Positions 24,901 to 39,900 of a stretch of DNA of 64,000 nucleotides are shown here, piece by piece (position 1 is the first letter of the stretch; every line of letters starts with the position of its first letter). The stretch comes from Oxyruncus cristatus (lineage: Eukaryota > Chordata > Aves > Passeriformes > Cotingidae), in contig VXAY01002384.1 of NCBI GenBank assembly GCA_013399855.1, positions 124,001 through 188,000 of the forward strand. The letters are read 5' to 3'. A program made the translations under genes and the position numbers. The notes beneath the pieces were generated by a model, which worked only from the letters and a program-made list of their open reading frames with translations, ran no database searches and had not been told where the DNA came from.

Positions 24901-27900
24901 GAATGGCTCCTCCCTCTGTCAGAAAGTTACATTAACTAGTTGGGTTTAATTCCTTTTTCTGAGGTGACTCTGAGTCCTGGAAATAACAATGTGACATTAG
25001 TCACATATTCACTGAATGAAAGCAATTAGGTAACAAGACTTGCGAAAAGCTGAAAAAACGCAGGAGACTGATTCTTTTATACATAAAAATAGCTGCAGTA
25101 GGCCTTTATTCAAGTTTGGAGGAACACTGTTTTTCTGCCAAATATCAGGCAGAAAAGACTTTTAATCTTGCCAGTAAAAGTAAAATCAGTTAAGTATAGA
25201 AAGATCCTAAGAGCTGTATCTGGTATTTGCTTTCCACCTAAAGGAAATCAAGGCATGATTTCAAACACTGGTACTTTTCTTGTAACACATTAAGATCCAC
25301 CTGCAGTATTTTTAACAGCTCAGCTGTTTCTTTTTAAAAGTCTTACAGCAATTAAAATAGAGGAAAATGTGATGTGAAGGAGTACTATCTAGAAAACAAT
25401 GTCCTTTTGCCTCTCCTGTCTCTCAGGTCTCGCAGACATTGCAGCAACTCTTCTTTGTTGTGGTCTATTAAATAACAATTGGAAAAGCAAACAAGGTTTC
25501 TGCAGCACTTAAACCACTATGGAGACAGAGGCCCTGAGAACACAAGGAAACAGAGCAGCATAAACTTCCCACTGACACACATTAGTGTTGCTCTTTTCAG
25601 CTGAAATTTGGGATGAGTTGAAAGATTGAGGTCCTCTTTAAACACAGTTTTCCAGAGTCTCCAGGGAAGACCACAGAGCACTCCAACAGTATCAGATCCA
25701 AGCTGAGACACACTCTTTCTACAGAAACAATGATTTTCAGTACTTAAGAAACCTTGGGAAGGCTGGGAATAGTAGGCAATGAACTGGGGAAATGAAGGGA
25801 AGAGGTAAGACTAATCCTTGTAAAGAGAGATCCAAAGTTAAGACTTCTGAAATTTGATAGGTCCCTCAAGTCACTTTGATGTGAGTCTCCAGTCAGATTT
25901 CAGGACTGTGTGCTTTTGCCTGGGTTTCCCCCTTTCCAGAAATTAATCTAATTCCATACACACAGGATTTTTCACTAACTGTCCCTCTCTGGATACTGTT
26001 TCCTGAAGATGCTACAGATCTTCCTTCTGCCCTTTGCAGGCTCTGCTCCCAATCCACGCCAGCAAGTGCAATTCTGTGCTATTGGCACAGAACCCTCTGC
26101 AAGGGCTTTTTGAGGCTGTTCTGCCCTCCATTTGTCCTCTAAGCTCTCAGTTTTCTGTGGCTCATTAGCTGGAAATCCTCATCTGTCACATCCCTGCTGT
26201 TTTGCAGATCTCTCCCCATTAGTCTTTCAAGGAAGTCCTGAGAAACTTCATTCTCTCTGTTTGCTCCTTTACATTACTTTTACAATTTCCTGTTTCCTGT
26301 TTCTATATTTTGGACTTGTTGCCTTTCCCTCTGACCAAGCAGAGAACACTTCCAAGCATAAGAAGCTGAGAATTCAGAAATACAAAGCAGCTCCTGGGGA
26401 AGCTCTTCCACCATTTTGGGATGATAATCGTGGACTCAGATATTAAGAGAATTCACAATATCCTGGAATGCATTGCAATGACCTTTGCATCCTTTTGACA
26501 CTAAAGGCTAGAAATAAAAAGCTTAATGGTGTTTTATGCTCTCTGCAGAAGCCAGTCATCCCTTGATGCTCTGACCTTGACAGCAAACATCAAACATTTA
26601 ATTTAAATTAAAAGATGTTATTTTCTACTACTGTAAACAGCTGTGTCTGGGATCAGTGCAAAACCTTGGAATTAGGTCTTTCAGCTGACCCACTCTTTAG
26701 CCAGTGCAACCTTTCACATGTGAACAAGAACATCCCTTGCAAGAGCCTGTATTGACACACACATTGCATCAGTTTGGCTGTGACAAGGCAGAAACGGGGC
26801 ATCAAAAATCTACACTAAGAAATGTCAAGGTAAAAGATGGTAAGAAAACATCACCCTCAAGTGGGACATCAGCACCAACGTTCTGTAAGTGGAAAAATCG
26901 AGATACTGCAGTGCCTTCCAGTGCTCTGCTGGTGGTGGAAATGTCCATCTCGTCATGATCCTTCCTTAAGTCACAGCAGGTATGAATAATAAGGACTAAA
27001 CTGGGCCTTTGGAGGGCAGGAAAGAGGAGATGGGGACAGAGTAGCAAATTCCATTCTGGCCAACACTACAAGATGCTCACACAGGTTCTACTCTTACCTC
27101 GTGTGCAATTAAACCCCTGCTACAGACAGCAAGGGAAAAGACAGTGACAGTGGTTGATCGGACAGAGAACACAAAGGAAACAAACCCTTGGGGTCCACTT
27201 TTATTCACAGGAACTTTTGAAATATAGTAATACCTCCAGTTCTCTGAGGGCATTGTCACATTCCTTCTGCCCGGGAGCTTGCTGGGTGCACAGGGTGATG
27301 AGCTGGTTTATACTCTCGGTCACAGCTCTGGGGAGAGCAGAAGGGAAAAAAAAGGGTGTATTTTAAAGTTAAACTATTCCTCTTAGTAAAACTTTTGTTT
27401 CATTAACTATAAACTGCATAAAGATATAAAACTGGGGCCTTTTACTACATTTTTTTCTTCTCGGTGTTTGGGGTTTAACTGTATGTTAAAGAGCTCACCT
27501 GCAGACCTCATCTTTAACAAGCTTCACAGGAACAAAAACATTCTTTTGCTCTCACCACACCTTTTTACCAGACCATTAAATTAGCTGGTAACAAACAGCT
27601 TGAAAGAACTACTTCATCAAAAGTAGGATTTTCCTAGTATATAACTTCTCCTTTCTGAAAATCCCAAAGGGCACAACACAGTCTTGTGGTTTTTCCTCAG
27701 GTCTCCACATAGATCTGCTGGATGTTTTTAGCCTGTAGTGCAGCTCCACAGAGCTTCCAGAATGAGCTATTTTTCATTTCAGTTCTGTTCCAGAAACTAC
27801 ACCAAATTTGACAGCATTTTTCTACAGAAACAGGAAGCTACAGATGCATTTTGTATTGTTTCATTTTGTAGGTAGTCTGGGTTTTGTCTCAAGTGTCTTG

Positions 27901-30900
27901 TGTCTTGTCTGACACACTGTATTACATAATCCTGCTACGTATTTCTATGCCCTGTTAGCAAATTGGGGTTTTTTCTCTCTTTAACTAATAACTGACTTTC
28001 TCCCTTAGGTTTATATTCACAGAGAACAAGGTGTGCAAAAGCATTTATGTTTCTCTGGGAGTTCACACCTCTTGAACACAGGCTGAGCCTGACACACCGA
28101 ATAGTCACTATTTGTCTTTCTGATGAATGCTCTGATAATAAGCAAAATTCATTATAACTCCATTCCCTTTGGACTCACAACCAACAACCCAGGAAAGCAG
28201 CTTCCAGAAGAAGGGCAAAGGAGTGCAATTGGAGTGCATGGAGAATATGCTTTCCTCTGGCCTTGAAAACTCAACGGCATTTGCATTATTGTCCCTTTCA
28301 GAAAACAGGCCCTTGATAACATATCGATAACAGGATTACCTAGATGGATGGTTACAAGAGGAAACAGGATGTGCTTATTACATATATTATATTTGTGTTA
28401 AATTTCAGGGCAAAAAGAATGGAAACCAATAGACAGACTTGTTTAACTGAGACTTCCTATCCTTTTCAGTAGCTTTGGTGTCCTTGTGGAGGACCTGCTG
28501 TTCCCCTCCTGGACACCAGTGATTTCTATGCACCAGAAAATTGTCATTGGGTACAGACATATGAAGAGATGGCAAAAATGGAAAGTTCTGCTCACTCCCA
28601 GAGAAACTTTATGCAATAAATACCTTGTCCACTGCTACTTTAATGTGAGAGACCATGCATGTTGACTCAGAGAATATCAGCAATTAAAGAGGGAGAATTG
28701 CATTACTACACTCCAGGCACCTCTATCCAGGAATACATCCAGTATACAAGCATTCCTTTGAAAGCCATTTGGAAGCAGCAGAACCAGTGAAGTGTCCTCT
28801 CATAAACACCAATGCCAGAGTGGAAGAGAACTGCTAGGACTCTAAAGGCCACATCAGTTCTCACCAAACACAGCACATAAATACTTGGACCCTGCAGGGA
28901 ACTCAGCCACTCTCAGGGGAAGCCAAGGAAAAATTCCTTCACAAGGAAGACAAAGCTACTGAAAAAATTTGAGTGCCTTTTATAGCTGGAGCAAAGGGGG
29001 AAGAAAAAAAAAACAGACCCCAAAAAATCCCAAGAAAAATTAATCACAGTACCATAGGTGGTGTGAGAAAAATGAGAAGCCATCTTATTATAATAAGGAA
29101 CCTGAGCCCCTTTTTTCATTTTCCATGAGGAAAGAGAAAGTAAAAATAATTGACCCTGATCATATCGTAGCAGGGAAAGAAAAAAAGAGTCCTGGCAAGC
29201 TTGTCACAAGCTGCCCCAGAGGATCTCAGAAGGGAAATACAGCGTCTCCTTAGCACCCAAAACTGAGAGTTGGTACAATATTTACTCCACAGGGTATCTG
29301 GTGTGTGAAAAGTCTTATGCACACAGGCACACAGGGACACACAGAGCAGCTACAGCCTCTGCAGGGCTCATCTCCCTCGTTCCATCACTTGCTTCCAGAG
29401 GGAATACCAGCCTGGTAGGAACCACCAACCACCTGCGTTTCCCTGGGGACACTCAACTTCCTCTACATTCCAATCAGGAATGTTCCAGCCGAAAGCAGAA
29501 ATCTGTGGCAGTAACAAGAGCTCATGCAGCTCCTTCCCTTTGAAGCAGCCTGTCTTTGATTATCTACAGTTTTCCTAGATGCTATTTATTTCCAGGGAGA
29601 CAAGATGGATGTCAGAATTTTTACTTAAAAAATCCCAAACAACAAAAACCCAAAAAACAAATATGACAACGTAAAGTAGCATAAATTCTTTAGGAAATCC
29701 ACTGAAGGAGTGGATTTATAATCCTTAAAGTAAGGGTATCTTCCACCAAATAAATCAAATAAATGTAGTATCTAACCCTTTCAAGCATTCCTGTTCATAC
29801 ACACGCACACACTGTTAGTGACAGGTAGCTTCAACATGGTTTCTAAGTATGTTCTATAAAAGCACGTTATGCAATTTCTTTTGTTTCAGGGATTGAGAAG
29901 CTTCCTGTTAGCTACTGCCTTGTCAGAACACAGAGGGGGAAAAAGCAGTAGGGAAAATACACTGGTTGCTTTCAAAAACCAGGCCAAGTCTTCAACTGCT
30001 GGTTCTTATTTCCACTGAGGGTAACAAGTTATGCCACTTAAGGATCTACTCCAACATAAACAACTTCCCTCTGGCCAACTGTCATTTAAATAGAACTGCA
30101 GCTCCTTAACTCAGTTAACTGTCAATAGCAGAAGAATATTTAAGCACAATGTAAGTATCACAGAGAAAAGCAAATATCTCAGGAAAACCTAAAGAAAGCA
30201 ACACACCCTTACCTCGCTGCTGCTGCTAAGAGGTTCTTGGCATTAGGAGCTCCAGGATCAACAGACAGAGACTTGGCAGCCAGTAACAGCTTGCTGGAAG
30301 CCATAGAGATGCTCTTGAGGTTACCTATGACTTGAATCTGGTCTTCTTTAGTCTGGAAAGCCACAGCAGCACAACATTAAGTGCAGAAATTGCAATAATG
30401 TGCTAAAACCATACGTGGAAACCCAGTTTGTTCAGCCACCCGAAACCACCGACACACGTGAGTCCAGAGAAGGGGATGGACCAAAGCCTCTGTTCATCCC
30501 AACAGGTGCCTCCAGCTTCACTCACATCCCAGAGAACGAAACCCATATAACCCACAGCCTGGTTTCTAACAATGGCTGTATTCGAAACGAGCAATGGAGA
30601 AACTTTACTACTTGTTGGACAATGCTTTTGTTGTCGAGACTCTCGTGTGTCTCTGCCTGGCACAACTGCTGCACATTATTCAGTCAGCGTACACTCCGTA
30701 TTCCAGCATCCTCTGTGTCCCACACAGGCTCTCCAGCACTAACTGGGATTACTCTCACAAAAATATCCCTCCACAAAGTCCTCTGTCCCAAGAAAACAAG
30801 TTTCTACAAGCCCACTTCGGTCAACATTCTGACTTGGATGTTCTATTACTTATTTTAAGCCATTTCTTGAACAGGGAAACCTGCACATAAATATGCAGAA

Positions 30901-33900
30901 AAGTACTGCAGTTTCCCAGCAAATAGCTGTGATTAGATTCTTCTGTCAGTAATCACTAGAAGTGAATCCATTCTTTCTAAGAGTCTGTTCAGGGGTTTAT
31001 GTAAAGATGTTGCATATTACTCAGCTGATGTGAATAGCTTTAATTTAAATTTACTACATTCTGCTTCCTCCCTACCCCCACATTTTCCTAGGCATCCAAA
31101 ATACTGCTATGGCATCTGTTCAGGCCAAATAACTACATACAGGCAGAAGGCATTCTCTTTTGAGAGATCACTCATTAACAACTAAGATGGTTGTCATCCT
31201 CTATGGCAGCAGGATAAGCAAACTCCCAAGGGCCACAGGGTCACCAGCAGTTGGAATTCTCACTTCAAGCAGACATTTACAGTATCATTTCCACCTTGGC
31301 CATCATTGAATTGCCTCAAACAAAACATTCCAACAGTCAGTGAGGTCCACAGCTAAAGGGACAGGCAGATACCCAACTCCTGGTCAGTCTCAGAGCACCA
31401 GCCAGATTTGGATCCTGACTCACTTCACAGATCTGGAACCCAAATGATTAAGTGCTGATGGAGAATAACCAGCAGTCATTGTCTGACCTCTCTACTCAGC
31501 TCTATCCACAAACTATCTGCTCTAGAGACACTTCATAAATGGCTTCAAAGGACTGACACACTCAAGACCTTCTGGCCAGTTCTCCTTTGGCAATCATTTC
31601 CTACATTTGCAAGGTCCTTCTACTAACTAGGGCAAAACTGTCTGAACATTCTTCTTTCTGCAAGTCCTCCTATCTCTCCTGATATGGGATCCTTTTTTAT
31701 TTGCTGACATTTGTTGTGCTAAACCATTGTCAAATGACCAGTTAGTGTAATACAGCACAACTATACCCAGTAAGATAAAATGAAGCACCCAGACTACCAG
31801 GAACAATCCGGGCAACATGGGACAACACTCCTGACTGCCACAGAGTTCATCAGAATAGAACTCTGACAGATTTTAATCACTGAACACGAGTCCAAGTGCT
31901 TGCTGTCAGAGCCACGGCCCTCTCGAAATGTTTGCTCCACTCTGCAGCAGGTCCACAGCACCACAGAGGGGGATCAGCACATCTTTTCCTCCCTCTACTT
32001 CAAGCACTTCAAAAGTAGCGAAGAAAGGTGACAAATTTTTGAACAGCGTTCACATAAATTATGTTCCAGAATAGAAGCGACCCTTTCCATGAGCTTGGAG
32101 GGGTTCAGCACACCTTTGTACCTTCACATAGTACAGATCAAATTAGTTACCTGCCCAAAATGGACAGGAGTACAAAGTCATATTTCTGACTGGACGCAGG
32201 AACAAACACCAATATCCTGGGGAAAATGCAAATGCTGAGTTCACTTCCCTCCAGATAACCAGTCAGGGATGGCTGCTTCCTAACAAACATCTCCTGTCAT
32301 ATCAGGATAGGCTCAACCAGCACGCTGTGCTGCTACATGACCAATAAATACACTGCACTGCGAGTTGCCATGTCCAAGATAACCCTTGATCTCCAGAACT
32401 TACTTGTGCTTGGCCAGCCATTTCAATACCAGCATCAAGAAATTCATCAAAATCATCACTGAATTTTCCAGAGGCTGCAGCCAGTTCCCCACTCTGGCCC
32501 CGTGTGGCATGGACAACTTCTCCTGCTGACTGATTGAGGTCTGCTGCTGCCTGGTTCAGTTCACTCTGAGCTTCTTGAAATGATTTGGAACTTGGAGGTA
32601 GCTGTAAGAGACCAAGTCGTGTATTTTAGTGTCTGTCATGTCTTCATGACTGTAAAGTTCAACACAGTTTAAGACAAGAAAATGCAACACAGAAGGGAGC
32701 TTCATATACAAGCTGGAACTGAACCCTGCAACTGGACTGCTGGTGATTCAGTCCTGCTTGCAGAGCAGTCAACTATGGGACAGCTGTCAGAAATCTGTCC
32801 AACAACTTAAGTCCTGGTGTTTCGCTCAAGAGACAGACAAGTCTAAGATTTTCTAGTGACAAAGACAACAATGGCCATGTTATAGTTCAACTACGAAATT
32901 CAATGTGATGACCTCAGTGGCTAAAGTTGGAGAATTTTGGTCTCCAAGTCATCATTCACTTCCATGAACAAGATTTTCACAATAGCCCACAAGTATTGGC
33001 AGCTCTTCAGAATTACTCTGAACCCTCTTTAGTAAATGAGGTCTGGTAAAAAACCCTGGTTTTACCAAAAGGCATTGTACAAATATATCAAAATACAATT
33101 CCTCCTTCATTCACAGGATAGCAAGGTCACTGTTAGGAGCAAAAAACTAAAAAAAGCTGTTCAAATGATACAACCTTCTGGCAAATTACCAGTAAAAAAA
33201 AGGGGTTTTTTGATACAGATGCAGCTAAACAGAAATATAACAATTCTAGTCTTGCACAAAATGACCAAACGCTTTTTGATAGATCACAATGCTCCTTCAA
33301 CTGAACTGATCACTTCTAGGTGGGAGGGGGACTATAATTTTCTACTTTTCGTGTTCTTCAAAATGTTAAGTCATAGTTGGCATTTTCAAAAACACCCCTA
33401 GTACCCATCTATGGCAACAACTTCAACACTGCCTTCACAAGTCACAGACACACTTCACTTTCCCCATAAAACTAGAACAGCATTTCAGCCAAAGCAGCAG
33501 CTGCTTAAAGGTGTATAAACTTAAACAGAGCTTACATGAAGTATACTTAAGGCACATTTACGAACTGAATTGTGATTTCACACACGAGGAACCCAGACAT
33601 GCTCTTGAGTTCTCTGAAATTTATTCCCATGTCAAAAGGCATCTCACCGAATCAACCAGGAGCTTCTTGCTGGACTCCCCGATACTCTTTAAGGCCACAT
33701 CCACATCCTTTTGTCCAGGCAGACAGTTCACACAGTTATTCAAGGAGTGAGACACTGCTTTTGCCACCTACAGCACACAAGTAAACACATTCACACTTCA
33801 GTGGTCACTGATAGGAGGGACAGCCTCTATTCCATAGCCAGCAATTCCTACATTCCGACCCTTACAAGACCATTTTTGGGGCTTGTGACTTCCTTGGTTT

Positions 33901-36900
33901 GCTGACCTGTAGTCCTGCAGCACTTGTTATTTATGCTCACCCATTTGATAGGATAATGTTGGCAGGGCAGCTCCTCAACTGCTCCTGGCATCTGGGATAA
34001 AGGCAGATAAGGGAATGCCCCTGCAGTTGCCTCTAGGGAACTGCTAATCCCAGAAATTCTTAGTGTGCTACTTTTTACAAAGTCCCAATTAAAACAGAAG
34101 TCTCTTCATAAGAAATTGTTTGCAATGCAGGCCAATCCTAGAACTTTTCAAATCAGTCAAAAAAGAACTTGGCACTCCTTAATGCCTTCAAAAGGATTGG
34201 TGCCACATCCGTAGGAAACATGCACTCACTTTTTGAATGTAACATGAATACAGATCCTTTATTTGATAATGATCAGTTTAATGGTTCTTTAATTTTGCAG
34301 TCTACTCACATACTTTGTGAGTAAAAGCATTTATCTGCATCTTTGTGTATTTTTCTAAAAGATGACTAAAATGCCACACTTCAGACCATCTGCATTGTGT
34401 AACATGCACATGATGTTACTGTCTGAGGGCTGAAAGGAACTGAAAGCTGACACTCCTTGCAGCCTGATTTTCTGTTGTTCTCTCCCTTATTTAATGCTGC
34501 ATTCACAGCAAATTCACTGGGTGACAATTCCTGGAGCTGCTCAAGCTGGAACTCACCTGGGCTAGTCTCTGCTGACTGTCTGCATCCCCCGGGGCAGCCA
34601 GGGCCTGCTTGGCCTCCTGGATCAGCATGGCAGAGCCCTCCATGACATCCCTCGCCGAATCCAACATTGCATGTGCTGCCACGGGGTCAGTAGTAGATGC
34701 TGCAACCCCTCGTGCTGCCTGAGCCAAAGTCTTCAAAGCCTGAGCAGTTTCTCTGGCAGCAACTCCTGTGTTGAGATTTCACCAAGGGTTCTATCAGTAC
34801 CCTTAAAGACAATCCTTGTATTTTATGACAGGAATTTGCAGGCACTGATCCCGTTGCAAAACAACATTGCAAATGCAATTTAAAAGAAAACCCTCAAACA
34901 TGAACACAGTTGAAATACACAGCAGCATTTGCTTAGAGAAATGCCTGTAGTGAAGCCATAAAACAAATATCAAAGACCAAAGACCATGTTCTGGGCACAG
35001 CTCCATGCCAGTGATCAAATCTTAGTGAAGCAGTGAAAAAGAAGAAAACCTAAAACATGTAGGTGAGGAAAAACTCCCACTCCAAGCTATGGGGGAAAGT
35101 GATTGTCTGCAAGAATGGTGCACGTGAGTTCAGAGCCACGGCACCTCTGCCCCTTCTGAAAACACAGTTTTGGATTTTTTTAGAGAATAAACACAACAAT
35201 AGTTTAAGTTCAAGCAATTAAAAAAGATTCTTAGCAATGGTACAACTTGATATAACCTAACATCACTGTGAATACAAGCATATAAAAATAACTGAAGGAA
35301 GTCACAGAAAAGATGTCATTAAATTAGTTTCTGTGGTACATTAGGCCAACATTAAAGGACATCCACCAACCCCAGCACTAAAAGTGGTCCCATTCTTCTA
35401 TTTCTGAAATTTTTGAAAAGGAACTCATTGCTTTCTAGGGTTTCCTAAAACTTGATGATAAGAGAGCTACTAGATTCAACTATTCATTATCAGCTGTACT
35501 GATATATCTGAACTCCTTTGCCAGAATACCCTGTGCTGCTTACTTCTACATAACTGTGTGACAGATTTATGAGCCATCTTAATGCAATTACATCTGCCTC
35601 AAATGCAAGTAAGTAGAAGTTATGGAGCCCTGATGTAATTATATCCAATGAAGTGGTAACTGCCACAATGCATTTAGTCAGTAATACTAGAAAAAATAAA
35701 ATTAAAAATCTTACAGTAGCATTTATAGCAACAGCTTTCATTTCTTACAGAAATAAGGAAAAAGGAACATATCAATATTGAAGAGCAAACTTTTGTCCCT
35801 CTTGTAGGAGTGTTTTCCTTATTAAGTGCTTTTGGTTTCTAAAAAGGACAGGTAAAAACCAAACAGATACATTATACGTGGAAATTGGGAACATCCAGTA
35901 ATAGGTGCAGTTCTGAACATCACCAAGCTACCCCCACTGTGTTTGCATCCTGTTGCTTCAAAACATACCCAAAGGACCCTTGAAACCTTGTGAAAGGACA
36001 GAGCAACATTTCCAGTGGCACTGACCTTTACACTGCAACACATTTCAGTTCTGCCCTTCACAGAGTTTCAGTGGCACGTATTTACCAAAACAACAGATGT
36101 CCCAGTCTGTGCTGACCAGACACAGAGTAGATTGCACCACTGCTCTTTTACAAAACACATGAATCACACCAGCAATTCTTAATAACTTGCAACAATTCAC
36201 TACCAGCATAAAAAAAAATAAAATTGAGTAATTACTAGATGTAGACAGCCTGTGACAAGTAAAACCTTTTATCAAATATTTACTGGAAAGCAGAGGTTTC
36301 ACAGAGATATTATGAATAAAACACTACCTGTGTAGTGCTCGTTGCCCTGAGCAGCACAAGTTAACAACTGGGCCATTGAAGATCCAACTGCTTTGGATGT
36401 GCTTCCCAAGTCCTGAGTGCATTTCTCAAGCTGTGAAAAATTGCAAAGGACAAAATTCTTTGAGTTTAAGCTCAACACACTTGTTTTTCAAATAGTACTA
36501 AAAATTTCCTCATTCCCCAAAAACCCCAACGTTTACCTCAGCTACTGAACACATACACAGTTTCTCTGAAACCAATCTAGCATGCTTTCCCCATCCAGGA
36601 TAAAATAAATTAATATATTAGGTAATATGAACAACAAAACTATTTTTTAATTAGCAATGGAAACAAATACCTTCATCGGAGGAGCAGGTTGGGTTTTTTT
36701 CCCCAAATAAACCACTTCACTTTCTAGGCCTATCAGGACTGGCTGTCTTAGAACTATTGAGTTCTCATCTTTGTCACTATTGAAAAGAATTCTTTTTGAC
36801 AAGACTGAAACATCACTGCTACTAAAGTGTAATTTGTACAATAGAGAAGGAGGCCCTATGGTCCCACAAGTAATTCTACTACAGAACACGCATCTGGTGT

Positions 36901-39900
36901 AGTAGTAACATGTCCTCTTTTTAAAGAGAACTGGTGCAAAATCCTATCAGCATCATCACTATCCAAAGCCTCACGACTTGTTTGGAGTCTAATATTTAAA
37001 TTTTTTAACAGCTAACTTTGTTTGTTTGTTTTTAAATGAAGAACATCCTTCCTCAATTACAGTTTCTCCTGGGAGGGGTTTTAACTGTCCTTCCACAGCT
37101 GCCATCTTCGCGTCCTGCAGTTCATTCTTGAGGGTCTGGACTGTGTTCAAGGCAGAATCGATTTCCATCGGGCCACAAGCTTCATGAGCCTATTCACAGA
37201 TCAGATCAATGGCACTGTTAGCAGCTGTAAGCAACTACGAGAAACAGTAAATGCCTCAGACATAACCCCCCCCTCCCACATTATTTCTCTCATTACTTTA
37301 CAGGCCTCTGTGGGCACTCTCAGTGTTACACATCATGGATTGCAAACTCCTGCACAATGTTCTCGGCCTGTGAAGAGAAGAACACACTGGAAAGAGGCAC
37401 CAGGGGAATGAGATGCCCTCAGGTTGTGTACACCTACCTTCACACCGAGAAAGCAACTGCTGCAGTCTGGACTTCCCCTTTGACCAACAGCCTGACTATG
37501 GATCACGTCTAAAGTCACCCTGAATCCCCTGATGTGGCAGCCCACAGCCATCTGTATGAGCTGGAAATTTTAACATTAGCTCAGGTGTAGTCACCTACAT
37601 CCTACAATCCTGCTTTTGGGCCTCAGGGTGCACACACACACACAAAGAGCAGACTTTGCACTCGTTTTACTCTTTAAGCCCCACAGAGATCCGTGTGTGA
37701 AACAGAGAGCATTTGCTCCCTTGAGTTTTAGAGATGATGGTTGCAGTTCACAATTACAGCAGTGCCACAGCTGGGTTCTCTCTGTTCTGGCTGCTGCTCG
37801 AGATCTGCTCCCTGTCCCTGCTCTGCCTCAAATGTAACAGCAGCTCAGAGCCTTGATGTGCTGCTCTGCACACCCTCCTCCCGTTTTTCTGGTATGGAAA
37901 TGTAGCACGAGCTTTTCAGTTTTCTTGTCACTTCTCCCTCCCCTTTATGATGATTCAGGAGCCACCTGGGAGTCTGAGCAAACTGCACAAAAAGCAACAG
38001 TGAGAAGAGGACAGTGCCTGAGCACGAGCCATTCCCCTGGGAGGGAGACACAAAGCCATCCTGCTCTAGCTGACTAAAACCAGTATTCACCTACCTTCTG
38101 GGAGGCTGTTCGTAGCTCAGCTAAGCTGGTGGCAAGGTTCTTGGCACACTGACTGAGCTGCATTGCTGCTGCTTGATCAGTCACTGTGGGGACTGCAGCT
38201 TTAGCAGAGGCCACCATCTTACTTCCAGGCTGTTCAAAGAGCAACAGCGAACACAGTTGGTTTAACCAGCTCATTTTCCTTAAAAAAGGCTTAAGATTCA
38301 ATAAACAAACTGCTTCCTTCATCCACACTCTCATGAAGTTTCTAGGTTTTTCTTTAGTGACCATGCACACCCCTGAAGCTGCAGCACCCTGGGGTAATTC
38401 CACATCGCTGAGTCCCCTGCAGCTCAACTGGGACACTGACTGCTCCATTGGTACCAATGTCTGCCTGAGGCCTTTGGGTGCTCATGCAGACAGCTTAAAA
38501 ACATTTAAATGTGCTCTTTTGCCATCCAGCATCCATGTGGCACAAGCAGGTCCAGGTGGCACAGATGGCAAATCTGTCTCTGTGTTTCTAAACATTAAAC
38601 TCTGCCAAAATTCTATAAATCTGTAATTCAAGCAATGACTCTTCACAGGGATTACTGCTAATGCAATTAAAATACTTTGCTGATTCTTATCATCAGCACA
38701 TACAGCCAGAGAGGAGATGGACTGATCATTTGAATGGCCCACAGGAAATTATACAGCAAAATACTGAAACAGAGCAAGGGCATGGTTTGTGATACCTCTG
38801 CCTACATGAGACCATAAAAACCTGCCAACAGCAAACACATCTCGAGCAAGACTAACTGGTGCTAAGTAATGATCATCTCACACAGAGAATTGTTTTTTTC
38901 TGTTTGTTTCTTGTAATGTCAACAATAAACTCAATAGTTTTGTTATCAATGCTCAATAGTCTGTCTTTCCATTCTATTTTTAGATGTTTTGGAAAAAAAG
39001 CACAGAATCAAATTTTGTGTTTTGTCCAAAACTTGAATTTAGATCCATTATGCAGGTTAATATCTAAAAACTATGGTAATAGTCCCTTTTATTTCTGAGG
39101 AATTCTGCAGCTTGTTGCTGCAACACTAAATTTACCTTTCCTAAGCATAATCAGACCTCTACTTAGAAAGATGCTGAATTCTCTCCATCTTGATCTTTAA
39201 ACTCTTTCCCAGAAGTCAATTTTTACAGCAATGAATGTTCCTTGTCCATAAACATTAGTTTTCTTGTTAAAAGTTAACAATTTACTGTTTATTTATCACT
39301 GAATCTACTGCAGTGATCGATTCACTTCACCTGGAGGAAATTCTGGCTGGAGTTTATTAAAGCAAGCTGGGCACTGAGGTCTTCTGCCTGAGCTTGACTT
39401 CCTCTCACACCCTGCACCAACTGAGGAATGTGGTCTGCAACATTCTAAAATAAACAAAGGGAAAAGATTTTAGTAAATAAATAAGAACTCAAAATGCTCT
39501 GACACTAAAACAAGCACTGTCCCCACTCCCCTTAAAGACAACTGCAGCACTCACAGGTAAAATACTCTTGTGCCTTCACAGAATTCATTTAGGACTCCAT
39601 GAAACCAAATTAATATACAACAGGATTTTCTTAGAGGTGTGCTACTTAAGAAATCTTTATCCAAGCTACTTTTTAGCTTAAGGATCCTGCAGGACAATCC
39701 AAGATTTTTATGCAGAATTACATACACCAAGTATTTTTAATTCCTTCCTTTGCATGTTCAAATACCGGTAGTGGAGGGGACAATTTTTTTGAAGAGAATG
39801 TCCTGCTTTCAGAAAAACACGGTCTTTTATCCATAAGCACCTCAGCCTACTTTGCCTTGACTTCCAACAACACAAACTTACAGTATGGTAAGTGTGTACT

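Noticed and set aside
26132..26446. 104-codon + strand ORF with a hydrophobic middle, resembling a membrane segment
   Set aside because: No conserved motif, no upstream promoter or splice context; a T-rich intron readily yields hydrophobic frames.
33036..33401. 121-codon + strand intronic ORF
   Set aside because: Lys-rich, low-complexity chance frame in AT-rich intron; no recognisable domain.
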